A DNA stretch of 49,922 nucleotides from Pontibacter qinzhouensis (GTDB lineage Bacteria; Bacteroidota; Bacteroidia; Cytophagales; Hymenobacteraceae): NCBI RefSeq assembly GCF_008017455.1, contig NZ_VRTY01000040.1, positions 1 through 49,922 of the forward strand, read 5' to 3'. Positions 26,781-34,949 of this stretch are shown one piece after another; within the stretch, counting starts at the first letter, position 1, and each line of letters starts with the position of its first letter. The notes under the pieces are model-generated. The model did not search any database. It worked only from the letters and a program-made list of their open reading frames with translations, and had not been told where the DNA came from. The translations under genes were made by a program, and so were the position numbers.

Positions 26781-28013
26781 ATGAACCTGATAGAGAACAT
26801 TCGGGAAGGACTTCGAGCCATCGTAAGCAACCTGCTCCGCACTATTTTAACCGGTCTTATTATCTCGATCGGCATTATGTCGTTGGTAGGTATTCTTACG
26901 GCAGTAGATAGCATGAAGTACTCGCTTCAACAGACTTTTTCGAACCTTGGTGCCAACTCTTTCGATATTCAACGAAAACAGAGCAACTATAGTGGCGGCA
27001 AAGCCGGTAAAGTTTATGCCACTATTACCTACAACGAGGCCCGCAAGTACAAGAACCTGATGGACGAGAAAGCGCAGGTCAGTTTATCGGCTTATGTGTC
27101 GGGCTCTACCGTTGTAAAGAGTAATACCGATAAAACGAATCCGAACATGAATATTGTGGCAGGCGATGAGAATTACATGCCGAACCGCAATATTAACGTA
27201 GCCTCCGGCCGCAGTTTTTCGCCTTTTGAATTAGAGAATGGCACCAGCGTTGCCATTGTAGGCATTGAACTGGTAGATAAGCTTTTCCCGAAGAAAGAGC
27301 CGATCGGGGAGTATATCACGTTTTTAGGCCGCAGGTTCAAGATAATTGGCGTTACAGAAAAAACAGGAAGCCAGATGGGCGGCACCAGCGCCGACAGGAC
27401 CATAATAATTCCGCTCGAAGCCGGCCGGCAAATACCACTTAATGGCAACGCGCTGAGCTACGAAATCAAAACTATTTTAACAAACCCTGAAGAACTCGAC
27501 TATGTTATGGGAGAGGCCACAGGAGTTATGCGCGCCGTTCGGCAAGACAAATTAGGCCAGGAAGATTCTTTTGAGATTAGCCGCAGCGACACCGCCATGC
27601 AGAAACTGACTGAGATCTCGGGCTACCTGAAAGCCGGTGGCTTCGTGATTGGCTTTATTACCTTGCTCGGCGCTTCTATTGGCCTGATGAACATTATGAT
27701 GGTATCGGTGAACGAGCGAACCCGCGAAATCGGTGTACGGAAAGCCTTAGGTGCCACGGCATTTCAGATAAGGCAACAGTTCCTGATAGAGGCCATCGTG
27801 ATTTGCCTGCTGGGTGGCTTTGTGGGCATCTTCTTAGGAATTATGGCCGGTAACGGTATTGCCGCGCTCATAGGCCAGGGCGGCTTTATTATTCCGTGGA
27901 TCTGGGTGCTTGTTGGCCTTACTATTTGCGTTACGGTTGGCGTTATATCCGGTTCCTACCCAGCCTACCGCGCCTCCAAGCTAGATCCTATCGAGTCGTT
28001 GCGGTACGAGTAA
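26781..28013 (+). CDS. ABC transporter permease, MacB/FtsX type
   Basis: 410 residues. One N-terminal membrane helix (about 21-42: TILTGLIISIGIMSLVGIL), a periplasmic MacB-like core domain (about 50-280; MNIVAGDENYMPNRNINVAS, VAIVGIELVDKLFPKKEPIG), then the three-helix FtsX domain with the diagnostic NIMMVSVNERTREIGVRKAL and SGSYPAYRASKLDPIESLRY. No ATPase or membrane-fusion protein gene is adjacent, so its partners are elsewhere. Homologues extrude or move lipoproteins, peptides or macrolides; the cargo here is unknown. Followed 25 nt later by element copy H. Confidence 0.9.
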   Translation: MNLIENIREGLRAIVSNLLRTILTGLIISIGIMSLVGILTAVDSMKYSLQQTFSNLGANSFDIQRKQSNYSGGKAGKVYATITYNEARKYKNLMDEKAQVSLSAYVSGSTVVKSNTDKTNPNMNIVAGDENYMPNRNINVASGRSFSPFELENGTSVAIVGIELVDKLFPKKEPIGEYITFLGRRFKIIGVTEKTGSQMGGTSADRTIIIPLEAGRQIPLNGNALSYEIKTILTNPEELDYVMGEATGVMRAVRQDKLGQEDSFEISRSDTAMQKLTEISGYLKAGGFVIGFITLLGASIGLMNIMMVSVNERTREIGVRKALGATAFQIRQQFLIEAIVICLLGGFVGIFLGIMAGNGIAALIGQGGFIIPWIWVLVGLTICVTVGVISGSYPAYRASKLDPIESLRYE

Positions 28014-28038
28014 TGTTTTAGCTGCAGAAGCAGGTAAG

Positions 28039-28095
28039 ACCCTTGGCAGGTTTTCCGAAAATTTTCTTCCGGAGGCTGATTTCATTTGAATAATT
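28039..28095 (+). repeat. 57-bp intergenic element, copy H
   Basis: Sense orientation, 25 nt after the permease stop. ACCCTTGGC, TTCTTCCGGAGGC, TTCATTTGAATAATT. Confidence 0.87.
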
Positions 28096-28269
28096 TAGCA
28101 TCTCCCTAAACGCAAATCGACCAGCATACCAATTTAACTGTAATGCACCAGCTGGAGTTGTTTTTTACTGGTATTAGAAATAGACTTCTGGACTTGCCGC
28201 TTATAAGCCTCCAGGAGCAGCTGCAGCACTTTAAGTTAAAGCAAGTGAATTCCTATTAATGAAGTATTT

Positions 28270-28794
28270 ATGAAAATAACGAACCGCGAAAAAGTCTACG
28301 ACGGCTTTTTTAAAATGTACGAGCTTACTGTAGAGCAAAATGGCCACAGCTACACCCGCGAGCAATTCGATAGAGGCGATGCCGTGGCAGCCCTGGTTTT
28401 TGATACCGAAGACCAGCAGTATGTGCTAACGAAGCAATTCAGGATTGGCTCGGAGACGGAGTTGGTGGAGATTGTGGCAGGAATGGTGGATACCGGAGAG
28501 GCACCAGAAGTGAGCATAGCCCGCGAAATTGAAGAAGAGATCGGCTACCATGTTAACCACATCGAGCACCTGTATACTTTTTATTCATCGCCGGGAGGTT
28601 GCACCGAACGGGTGCTGCTGTACTATGCAGAAGTATCGCACCAACATGCCGCAGGAGGTGGCAAAGAAGGAGAGCACGAAAACATTGAAATTGTACGCTA
28701 CAGCCCTCTCGAATTTGATGCCGAGGAGTTCAGCGATGCTAAAACTATTGTTGCTCAGCTCTGGATGCGCCTCAGGAAGGGGATTAAGAAATAG
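28270..28794 (+). CDS. NUDIX hydrolase (ADP-sugar pyrophosphatase type)
   Basis: 174 residues. The NUDIX box spans residues 71-93 with the full pattern G-x5-E-x7-REUxEExGU: G71, E77, REIEEEIGY (85-93); its glutamates bind the catalytic metals. The sequence around it (YVLTKQFRIGSETELVEIVA before, FYSSPGGCTERVLLYYAEV after) matches the ADP-ribose/GDP-mannose pyrophosphatase group, including the S/T-P-G motif about 15-20 residues after the box. It would cleave a nucleoside diphosphate linked to a sugar. Exact substrate uncertain. Single gene with its own terminator. Confidence 0.92.
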   Translation: MKITNREKVYDGFFKMYELTVEQNGHSYTREQFDRGDAVAALVFDTEDQQYVLTKQFRIGSETELVEIVAGMVDTGEAPEVSIAREIEEEIGYHVNHIEHLYTFYSSPGGCTERVLLYYAEVSHQHAAGGGKEGEHENIEIVRYSPLEFDAEEFSDAKTIVAQLWMRLRKGIKK

Positions 28795-28845
28795 AAGAGG
28801 CGTGACCATATAGCTAAACCTGCTATGGTGACATGCCTCTTCTAT
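28791..28845 (+). terminator. Hairpin overlapping the NUDIX stop codon
   Basis: ATAGAAGAGGC (28791-28801) pairs with GCCTCTTCTAT (28835-28845); inner ACCATA (28805-28810) pairs with TATGGT (28824-28829). The stem begins inside the stop codon. It lacks a long T-run but is long and stable. Confidence 0.7.
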
Positions 28846-28883
28846 CTAATATATCTAGTGCTTCGCCAAATTAAAAATAAAGA

Positions 28884-28906
28884 TGGCGCGATCGTCCTCG
28901 CTCGTG
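28884..28906 (+). repeat. Short palindromic repeat, copy Q2
   Basis: Shares 20 of 23 positions with the complement of 17480-17502 (TGGCG.GA.CGTCCTCGCTC.TG). It lies in the convergent gap between the NUDIX and lipoprotein genes. Confidence 0.5.
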
Positions 28907-28937
28907 TTGATTATGCTGCGGCTTTTGGCCGTTCTGA

Positions 28938-28975
28938 AGCTCTTTTGCAGGGGGCACATCATTTAAAAAATTAAT
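28938..28975 (+). repeat. Decayed right half of the 57-bp element
   Basis: AGCTCTTTTGCAGGGGG then CATCATTTAAAAAATTAATT resembles the right half of copies A and F (AGCTTTTGAAGGGC ... ATTTAAATAATT) with several insertions. The ACCCTTG box is missing. Confidence 0.4.
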
Positions 28976-28995
28976 TTAGAGGAGCACTTGCTAAG

Positions 28996-29706
28996 TTACT
29001 CCCGCATACTGCCGAGCATGCTCCGCGTATCTGCTGCTGCTTCCAGGGTCAGAAATTCAGCTTGCAGAGTTTTAATTTTTACTTTATCCGCTGTAGCAAG
29101 TTGGTTGTCGAACTGGCGGGTTCGCTGGTTCAGCAGGCCATACACGTGGTCCACGTAATCCCAGTCATCAAGGGTCCAGTTCTGTCGCTTTGCCCGCACT
29201 TCTCCCATAAAAGTTAGGTATGCCTGCCGCGCATTTTGGTTTGTAATTTTGCTGAGGTCGCTGTACTCGCGTAGCAGCTGGTCTTGCCACTGGCTTAGTT
29301 TCTGGGCATCGAGTGGTGTTTGCTGCCTGCGTTCCTGCCGCGCTTCCCACTGTTGGTACTGGCCTTTTAAGCGCTCATACTCTGCCTTAGATCGCACCGA
29401 TAAACTATCTAAGCGTGCTTCTACCTGGGCTGTTCGTTTCTTGAATTCTTCGCGGGTTTCTGTGCCTCTGTTCGTGCCGGAAGAGTCGCTGCTGCTTGTT
29501 TTGCTTGCCATCCACTCCCTGAAATCGGCCAGTTGATCTTCGGCTGTTTTACCTGTTTTAACCACTGTTAATGTGTCTTTGCTCTGGGTGGTGTCTAAAA
29601 TCCGCTCGGTCGTATTATCTGCCGTCCTGTTGCCATCGCAAGCCCACAGCAGGGTTGTGGAAAGCAGTAAGGCCAGGAAATTTTTAGTTATAGGTATCTT
29701 TTTCAT
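28996..29706 (-). CDS. Lipoprotein with helical, charged C-terminal region
   Basis: 236 residues from the ATG at 29706; the frame continues 38 codons upstream, but this start gives a clean lipoprotein signal: MKKIPITKNFLALLLSTTLL then WAC, Cys23 being the lipidation site. A Ser/Thr-rich linker (about 70-90) precedes a mostly alpha-helical, Gln/Arg/Glu-rich region (FKKRTAQVEARLDSLSV, YERLKGQYQQWEARQERRQQ) of possible coiled-coil character. I recognise no domain. It probably faces the periplasm or lies under the outer membrane. It lies alone, with a partial 57-bp element in its upstream region. Confidence 0.75.
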   Translation of the reverse strand: MKKIPITKNFLALLLSTTLLWACDGNRTADNTTERILDTTQSKDTLTVVKTGKTAEDQLADFREWMASKTSSSDSSGTNRGTETREEFKKRTAQVEARLDSLSVRSKAEYERLKGQYQQWEARQERRQQTPLDAQKLSQWQDQLLREYSDLSKITNQNARQAYLTFMGEVRAKRQNWTLDDWDYVDHVYGLLNQRTRQFDNQLATADKVKIKTLQAEFLTLEAAADTRSMLGSMRE

Positions 29707-29792
29707 GGGTTTGTCTTGGTAGTTGTATCTGCTCATTCTTACGCTATCAGCACACATGTGTTCTTGCCATATACTACCTACTTGCTTCAGCC

Positions 29793-29822
29793 AGATTATT
29801 CTAATGAAATCAGCCTTCAAAT
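29793..29822 (-). repeat. Right half only of the 57-bp element (copy I')
   Basis: The complement reads TTTGAAGGCTGATTTCATTA then GAATAATC, matching the right half of copy I. The ACCCTTG box is absent. It lies 87 bp upstream of the lipoprotein start codon, oriented towards it, and 117 bp from full copy I. Confidence 0.6.
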
Positions 29823-29938
29823 AGATGTAAGACCTTTAGTAATTAAGAGTTATGAGTTGATTTTTATTCTCTCAATCACGCAATCGAAATTTCTCCAAAT
29901 TAACCATTTAGCGATCAACAACTAACAATCAGCAACCA

Positions 29939-29995
29939 AATTATTCTAATGAAAATGGCCTTCAGAGAGTTTCAACAGAAAAATCAGCCAAGGGT
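29939..29995 (-). repeat. 57-bp intergenic element, copy I
   Basis: Sense orientation, beginning 2 nt after the stop codon of the glycoside hydrolase gene, the closest of all copies. Complement: ACCCTTGGC, CTCTCTGAAGGCC, TTCATTAGAATAATT. Confidence 0.86.
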
Positions 29996-29997
29996 AT

Positions 29998-31878
29998 TTA
30001 AGGCAGTATAGGCTTATCTTTACTTATTCCATCGCCGTAGCTGAAATGGTCGCTTACGGTTACCGGAAGTTTGCCTCTGGCTGGTAATCCTCCGAACAGG
30101 AGCTTGGCTGCTGCTTCCTGAGCGTGGTAGTGTGGCTGGTACGCCAGCAATAAACCGTTGCTTTTGTGTATACCCGTAAACTGACTAAGCGTGTAGGGGT
30201 TATCAAAAAGCGTTATAAAAGATTTCTGCGAAATAGACAGGTGATGAATTAAAGCGGTGGTGTGGGCGGAGTAGCCCAGGTTGTTACTTGGCCGTATGCT
30301 GGGCCCGTAGAGTGCCACCAGCACCACGTCGTAGGAGCGGAGCTGTTGCTGTAGCTTCTTTGTCTCTTTCGCGTTAGCCTTTCTGGAAATTACAAAGTCA
30401 GTTGTTTTAGCGTATTTCTTCAGCTCCCGCTGAAAGGCGGTAGGCCGTATGGCTCCAAATGAAACTGTGGCTATTTTCAGGTTGCGGCGTGGGCGCACCG
30501 GCAGCATCCGTTTTTCATTCTTCAGCAGCGTGAGGGCCGCCTCTGCAATGGCCCGGTTTGTACTATCGGCCTCCGGAGGGTTCAGGTCCTTGTACAGGTT
30601 CTCCAGTTCAATGGGTTTGTAGTTATCCAGCCCGACCCATTGCTTGGCTGCCAGCATTTTTTTGCATCTTTTCTCTATTTCCTCCAATGGCAGCTCGCCG
30701 TTTTCAATGGCTTCTTTAACAGCGGCCACGGCTTTTTCTACACTGTTCAGGCGTTCCAGTATGTCGTTTCCTGCTATGAGGGCTCGTGCTTCAGCCTCAC
30801 CAGGCGGAAAAAACTTGGTTACGCCTTTCATAACCATGGCATCTGTAAAGGTTAGCCCTTTAAAGCCTAATTCATTTTTAAGCAAATCGGTTACAATGGG
30901 TTTAGAGAGGGTAGAGGGCAGGTTCTGGGTAGAGTCGAGCTGCGGAATGTGCATGTGTGCTACCATAATGCCACCTATGCCATTTCTGATAAGCTCCCGG
31001 AACGGGTACATCTCCAGTGAGTCGAGCCGTTTCCGGTTAAACGGAATAACAGGGAGGTCGTGGTGTGAGTCTATGTCTGTATCGCCGTGGCCCGGAAAAT
31101 GCTTGGCCGTAGCAATAATGCCGTTTTCCTGCATGCCTCGCATAAAGGCCAGGCTCTTTGCTGTAACTGCCAGCCGGTTCTCGCCAAACGATCTGTAGCT
31201 GATGATCGGGTTATTAGGATTATTGTTTATGTCAGCTACCGGAGCAAAGTTTACGTGCATACCCAGGCGCTTAAACTCACGGCCAATTTCAGCGCCCATG
31301 CGGTACACCAGCCCATTGTCTTCTACAGCGCCCAGCATCATCTGGAAAGGGTACTGCACCGTGCTGTCGAGGCGCATGCCAATGCCAGTTTCAGCATCCA
31401 TGGTTATGAGCAGGGGCACCTTAGAGGCAGCCTGGTACGTATTTGTCAGCTTTGCCTGTCGTACCGGCCCGCCCTGAAAAAAGATGAGCCCTCCGATCCT
31501 ATGCTTCTGAATAAGTTGCAGGACTTCGGCTTCGTATTTAGGGCCCTTGTTCGAAAATGCCTCGATCACGATTAGCTGCCCAATCCGCTCCTCCAGCGTA
31601 AGGGTATTGTAAACAGAATCTACCCAACCCGAAGGATTCTCGAGGGCATCGAGAAGGTTTACAGCCCCGGCCCTTGGTTTCTCTGGCGGAAGTATGGCAA
31701 TGCTCTCTATTTTTTTTGAGATAACATTTTTCTTTGTGCCGGCACTCTCGCAACCTCCAGCCAAAAAAGACGAAACGCATAGCAACCCCAGGGCCCACTT
31801 CTGCAGTGTTTTTACTTTTTCCGAACCTGATTTTAAATTTAAGAGGAACATATAAAACCATTGATGCAACAAGTACAT
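29998..31878 (-). CDS. Glycoside hydrolase family 3 lipoprotein, beta-N-acetylhexosaminidase (NagZ-like)
   Basis: 626 residues from the ATG at 31878; a second ATG at 31851 is possible. The N-terminus has a lipobox (SSFLAGGC, Cys43 from the first ATG), so it is an exported lipoprotein. Residues about 85-400 form the GH3 barrel: RIGGLIFFQGGP, NFAPVADINNNPNNPIISYR, the signature KHFPGHGDTDIDSHHDLPVI with the general acid/base histidine, and GFKGLTFTDAMVMKGV with the candidate nucleophile Asp. A C-terminal GH3-C-like domain follows (about 440-626). Role: releasing N-acetylglucosamine from peptidoglycan or chitin fragments. Many Bacteroidetes relatives carry an extra C-terminal beta-lactamase domain; this one does not. 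Confidence 0.9.
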   Translation of the reverse strand: MYLLHQWFYMFLLNLKSGSEKVKTLQKWALGLLCVSSFLAGGCESAGTKKNVISKKIESIAILPPEKPRAGAVNLLDALENPSGWVDSVYNTLTLEERIGQLIVIEAFSNKGPKYEAEVLQLIQKHRIGGLIFFQGGPVRQAKLTNTYQAASKVPLLITMDAETGIGMRLDSTVQYPFQMMLGAVEDNGLVYRMGAEIGREFKRLGMHVNFAPVADINNNPNNPIISYRSFGENRLAVTAKSLAFMRGMQENGIIATAKHFPGHGDTDIDSHHDLPVIPFNRKRLDSLEMYPFRELIRNGIGGIMVAHMHIPQLDSTQNLPSTLSKPIVTDLLKNELGFKGLTFTDAMVMKGVTKFFPPGEAEARALIAGNDILERLNSVEKAVAAVKEAIENGELPLEEIEKRCKKMLAAKQWVGLDNYKPIELENLYKDLNPPEADSTNRAIAEAALTLLKNEKRMLPVRPRRNLKIATVSFGAIRPTAFQRELKKYAKTTDFVISRKANAKETKKLQQQLRSYDVVLVALYGPSIRPSNNLGYSAHTTALIHHLSISQKSFITLFDNPYTLSQFTGIHKSNGLLLAYQPHYHAQEAAAKLLFGGLPARGKLPVTVSDHFSYGDGISKDKPILP

Positions 31879-32002
31879 ACTGCCATTTGCTTTTTAGGTT
31901 CCGTTACTTAGGAAACCAATGCTAAAATCGGCCGCCTATGCGCAGGAAGTGCGGTTATTTTTCTGTTACTGAATCCCTCGCTCGTCAGCTAAGGCATAAA
32001 AA

Positions 32003-32026
32003 AAAGCGGACTTTTCAGCCCGCTTT
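32003..32026 (-). terminator. Intrinsic terminator of the DUF3127 gene
   Basis: AAAGCGG (32003-32009) pairs with CCGCTTT (32020-32026), with a T-run on the minus strand from the A-tract at 31998-32005, 21 nt after the stop codon at 32048. Confidence 0.8.
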
Positions 32027-32047
32027 ACTTATACTATAATTCCTGAA

Positions 32048-32425
32048 TTAGAAAGGAAGATCGTTGTCGGCATCGCTGCTGTAGAACGAAGGTGCTGCAT
32101 CGGCAGGAGCTTGCTGAGAGCCAGCAGGGGCACCAAAAGAGCCTGCTCCTCCGGCCTCTATACGCCAGGCCTGCAGGTTAGTGAAATACATAGTGGTTCC
32201 ATTTTTTACAAATGGCTTGCCAGTCAGGTTAAAAGTAACTTTTAGTTCGTCACCCGCCTTAAATTGATTAAGCAGCGAGCACTTGTCTTGCGTTAATTGG
32301 AACTTAGGGTATTGGGTATACTGCCCATCCGGAATTTCAAGCACAAATTCCCGCTTTTTGAACTTATCACTCACTTGTTGTTCATCAAACACTTCGTAAA
32401 GCTTACCTTGGATTTCAAACGACAT
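32048..32425 (-). CDS. DUF3127 protein with an SSB-like acidic C-terminal tip
   Basis: 125 residues. The first about 90 residues (MSFEIQGKLYEVFDEQQVSD start) form the DUF3127 domain, probably an OB-type beta barrel. A flexible Gly/Ala/Pro/Gln-rich linker follows (about 92-115), then an acidic end, SSDADNDLPF. This layout, OB-like core, disordered linker, and D-rich tip ending in PF, is the layout of bacterial SSB proteins (E. coli ends DDDIPF). Family function is not established; DNA binding and partner recruitment are inferences. Transcribed alone leftwards with its own terminator. Confidence 0.85.
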   Translation of the reverse strand: MSFEIQGKLYEVFDEQQVSDKFKKREFVLEIPDGQYTQYPKFQLTQDKCSLLNQFKAGDELKVTFNLTGKPFVKNGTTMYFTNLQAWRIEAGGAGSFGAPAGSQQAPADAAPSFYSSDADNDLPF

Positions 32426-32591
32426 ATTACAATTTTATTTATTTAGAAGAAGCAAAGATACTCATTTCGGGGCAATTTAAGGAGCCAAAGGCCGTACTAT
32501 CGGTATTTTTTTTGCCGCTGCTGGTCCTGATAACTGCCTTTGCCAAACCGGCGTACACGTAAGGCAGCTACTGAATTAAATGCACCAGCTT

Positions 32592-33515
32592 ATGAAAAAC
32601 ATTGCCATTGCCCTGCACGGAGGAGCCGGCACCATCTTGCCCGCCTCCATGACTCCAGAAAAAGAAAAAGCCTATAAAGCTGGCCTGCAACATGCCACAG
32701 ATGCCGGATATGCGGTATTGGCAGCAGGAGGAACTTCCCTGGATGCCGTGGAGCAGGCGGTTGTTTCGTTAGAGAATTGTCCGCTGTTCAATGCTGGCAA
32801 AGGCGCGGTTTTCACAAAAGAAGGCAAGCACGAAATGGATGCGGCCATAATGTGTGGCCAAACCCTGGCAGCGGGTGCTGTGGCAGGCGTGCGAGGCATT
32901 AAAAACCCCGTAACCTTAGCTCGCGCAGTTATGGAACGTTCCGAATATGTTTTGCTAAGCGGGTCTGGTGCAGAGGAGTTTGCCCGAAATCTGGAACTGC
33001 CTTTTGCTCCTGAAGCTTATTTTAACGATGCCTACAGGTACAAGCAATGGCAAGAGATCCGGGATTCAGAAAATTTTCAGCTGGACCATTCAGAGGAGAA
33101 AAAATTTGGTACGGTAGGAGCAGTGGCCCTCGATGCATCAGGTAATGTGGCAGCGGCAACCTCAACAGGTGGCATGACAAACAAACAGTTTAACCGCGTT
33201 GGCGACACTCCTATAATAGGTGCCGGCACGTATGCCAATAATCTTACCTGTGCCATTTCCTGCACCGGCCACGGCGAGTACTTTTTAAGAGCCGTGGTGG
33301 CCTACGATATTTCCTGCCTGATTGAATACAAAGGGCTGTCGTTGCAGGAGGCTTGCCAAAAAGTGGTGCTGGAAAAACTGGTGGCCTTTGGAGGAGAAGG
33401 AGGGCTGGTAGCTGTAGACACCTCAGGTAACCTGGCGCTGCCTTTTAACTCTGAAGGCATGTACCGCGCCTCCAAAGCAGCAGGCCAGGAAACTACTGTA
33501 GCGATCTATAAATAA
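32592..33515 (+). CDS. Isoaspartyl peptidase / L-asparaginase (plant type)
   Basis: 307 residues from the ATG at 32592 (MKNIAIALHGGAGTILP), the normal family beginning; an ATG four codons upstream is less likely. N-terminal-nucleophile hydrolase that cleaves itself before Thr174 in KKFGTVGAVALD; other marks are LENCPLFNAGKGAVFT, GDTPIIGAGTYA and SCTGHGEYFLRAV. It hydrolyses beta-aspartyl dipeptides, and some asparagine. It converges with the cyanophycinase gene: cyanophycinase yields beta-Asp-Arg, which this enzyme splits to Asp and Arg. No signal peptide is visible. Element copy J begins 16 nt after its stop. Confidence 0.93.
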   Translation: MKNIAIALHGGAGTILPASMTPEKEKAYKAGLQHATDAGYAVLAAGGTSLDAVEQAVVSLENCPLFNAGKGAVFTKEGKHEMDAAIMCGQTLAAGAVAGVRGIKNPVTLARAVMERSEYVLLSGSGAEEFARNLELPFAPEAYFNDAYRYKQWQEIRDSENFQLDHSEEKKFGTVGAVALDASGNVAAATSTGGMTNKQFNRVGDTPIIGAGTYANNLTCAISCTGHGEYFLRAVVAYDISCLIEYKGLSLQEACQKVVLEKLVAFGGEGGLVAVDTSGNLALPFNSEGMYRASKAAGQETTVAIYK

Positions 33516-33531
33516 TCACCTCAACAAAAAT

Positions 33532-33588
33532 ACCCTTGGCGAATTTAAAGTTAAAAGTCTTCTGAAGGCATATTTCATTCAAATAATT
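33532..33588 (+). repeat. 57-bp intergenic element, copy J
   Basis: Sense orientation, 16 nt after the isoaspartyl peptidase stop, inside the convergent gap with the cyanophycinase gene. ACCCTTGGC, GTCTTCTGAAGGC, TTCATTCAAATAATT. Confidence 0.87.
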
Positions 33589-33635
33589 CAACTAACCCTG
33601 GCTTTAAGTAACCTAAAAAACCGGTGCTACTGCCA

Positions 33636-34529
33636 CTATTCAGGTTGTTCTTTTAGCTGCGCGAGTTGTAGTGCTTCTTTGTCTTTGTAAAAAACGCGGG
33701 AATCGATGTCGTAAATGTTGCCTTTGGCCAGCACGTGCATGAGCATGTTCTCAATGGCAACCGGTTTTCCGCGTTCTATTTCGCTGATGTTGGAATACCC
33801 GAGCACGTGCCCATCGATTATCACCACCAGGTTAGAGCCAATGGTTTCTATCAGGTGACCGCCGGTAATAAGCACTCCTGTGTCTTCGCCCAAACCGATG
33901 CCGACTGTTTTGGGGTGCGATACAACAGCTTCCATTAAACGGCCAAACCTACCCCGTATAATAAAGTGAGAATCAATGATTACGCCGCCCATCAGACCCA
34001 GGCCCTGGCTGATACGCACAGAGCCCTTCAGAAGCGACTCTTTGGCGCTGCCTCCCCTGATCATGATCTCTGACATGGCCATGGCACCCGCACTCGTGCC
34101 TGCTATTACGAAGTCCTCGTTTGTGTACCGGTCTACCAGAATATCTAAGAAAGGGGAGTTGCTGAAAAAGCGGGTTAGCCTGCTCTGGTCACCACCACTG
34201 AACATGATGCCATCGGCTTGGCGCAGGCGCTCCAGGTTAGCCGGCTGGTGTGCTTCAGCTGCTTCCTTTATGTGCATCAGCCCAATTTCTTCGCAGCCCA
34301 AAATACCAAAAGCACTCTGGTAACGCTCGCCCACCTCTTCTGGAATAAGCGAAGCAGAGGTTACAACTTCTATTCTAGGCCGCTCTACCGGAATCTCAGC
34401 TAAAAATCTTTTCAGAATTCCTAACTCAAAAAAATCGAGGTAATATTTCTTTTTTGACTGAGAAGTAGGGTAACTGCCTTTGTCCTCGTTTCCACCGACT
34501 GCTATAAGTTTACCTTTTGGTTTGTTCAC
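33636..34529 (-). CDS. cphB: Cyanophycinase
   Basis: 297 residues from a GTG codon at 34529 (MNKPKGKLIAVGGNEDKG). Serine peptidase of family S51 that cuts cyanophycin (poly-Asp-Arg) to beta-Asp-Arg dipeptides. Visible marks: FSGGDQSRLTRFF (residues 110-122) and the nucleophile elbow AGTSAGAMAMSE with Ser146; DSHFIIRGRFGRL follows. No signal peptide, so a cytoplasmic form, fitting mobilisation of an internal nitrogen store. The isoaspartyl peptidase next door completes the degradation. Cyanophycin synthetase (CphA) is not in the window. GTG is chosen because no ATG lies near the conserved start. Confidence 0.92.
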   Translation of the reverse strand: MNKPKGKLIAVGGNEDKGSYPTSQSKKKYYLDFFELGILKRFLAEIPVERPRIEVVTSASLIPEEVGERYQSAFGILGCEEIGLMHIKEAAEAHQPANLERLRQADGIMFSGGDQSRLTRFFSNSPFLDILVDRYTNEDFVIAGTSAGAMAMSEIMIRGGSAKESLLKGSVRISQGLGLMGGVIIDSHFIIRGRFGRLMEAVVSHPKTVGIGLGEDTGVLITGGHLIETIGSNLVVIIDGHVLGYSNISEIERGKPVAIENMLMHVLAKGNIYDIDSRVFYKDKEALQLAQLKEQPE

Positions 34530-34949
34530 TGCTTAGGTTTCTGTTTTATAATTTATAATAGTTGCGTCTCTGAGGCTACAAAAAACTTAATTGTTATGCC
34601 TTTTGCAAGAACTTCCTTGTTTATTATAGCTTAGGCTCCTCTACCGGCTGTGAGTATTGTTCCTTCTTATGGCCAATGCTACAGGTGTGGCTTGCTCTAC
34701 CTCAAGTACCTGAATTGAGGTTAATTCGTTGCCAGAAGGATTTTAAAAGTGTTTGAGTCTACAGTTTAACAGAAAGGTTATTCTAACGCCACTATATAAG
34801 AAAAAACCTATTTAAACCCTTTCGCTATTAATATTCGGCCATCTACCCTAAATAAGTTATATTTTTTCAACCCACCTCAAGCTCTGTCGTATAGTACACC
34901 ACAAGACAATTACTTTATTACTTAGATACACCGTAAACCTTTCCAAGCT
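34530..34949. other. Divergent intergenic region, 420 bp
   Basis: AT-rich DNA between divergent cyanophycinase and ferritin-like genes. It contains one small hairpin, ACCTCAA (34699-34705) with TTGAGGT (34715-34721). No element copy, RNA gene or open frame of note. Promoters of both genes are expected here. Confidence 0.5.

Noticed and set aside
28996..29820. Longer start for the lipoprotein gene at 29820
   Set aside because: The upstream 38 codons overlap a half element and would bury the clear lipoprotein signal peptide starting at 29706.
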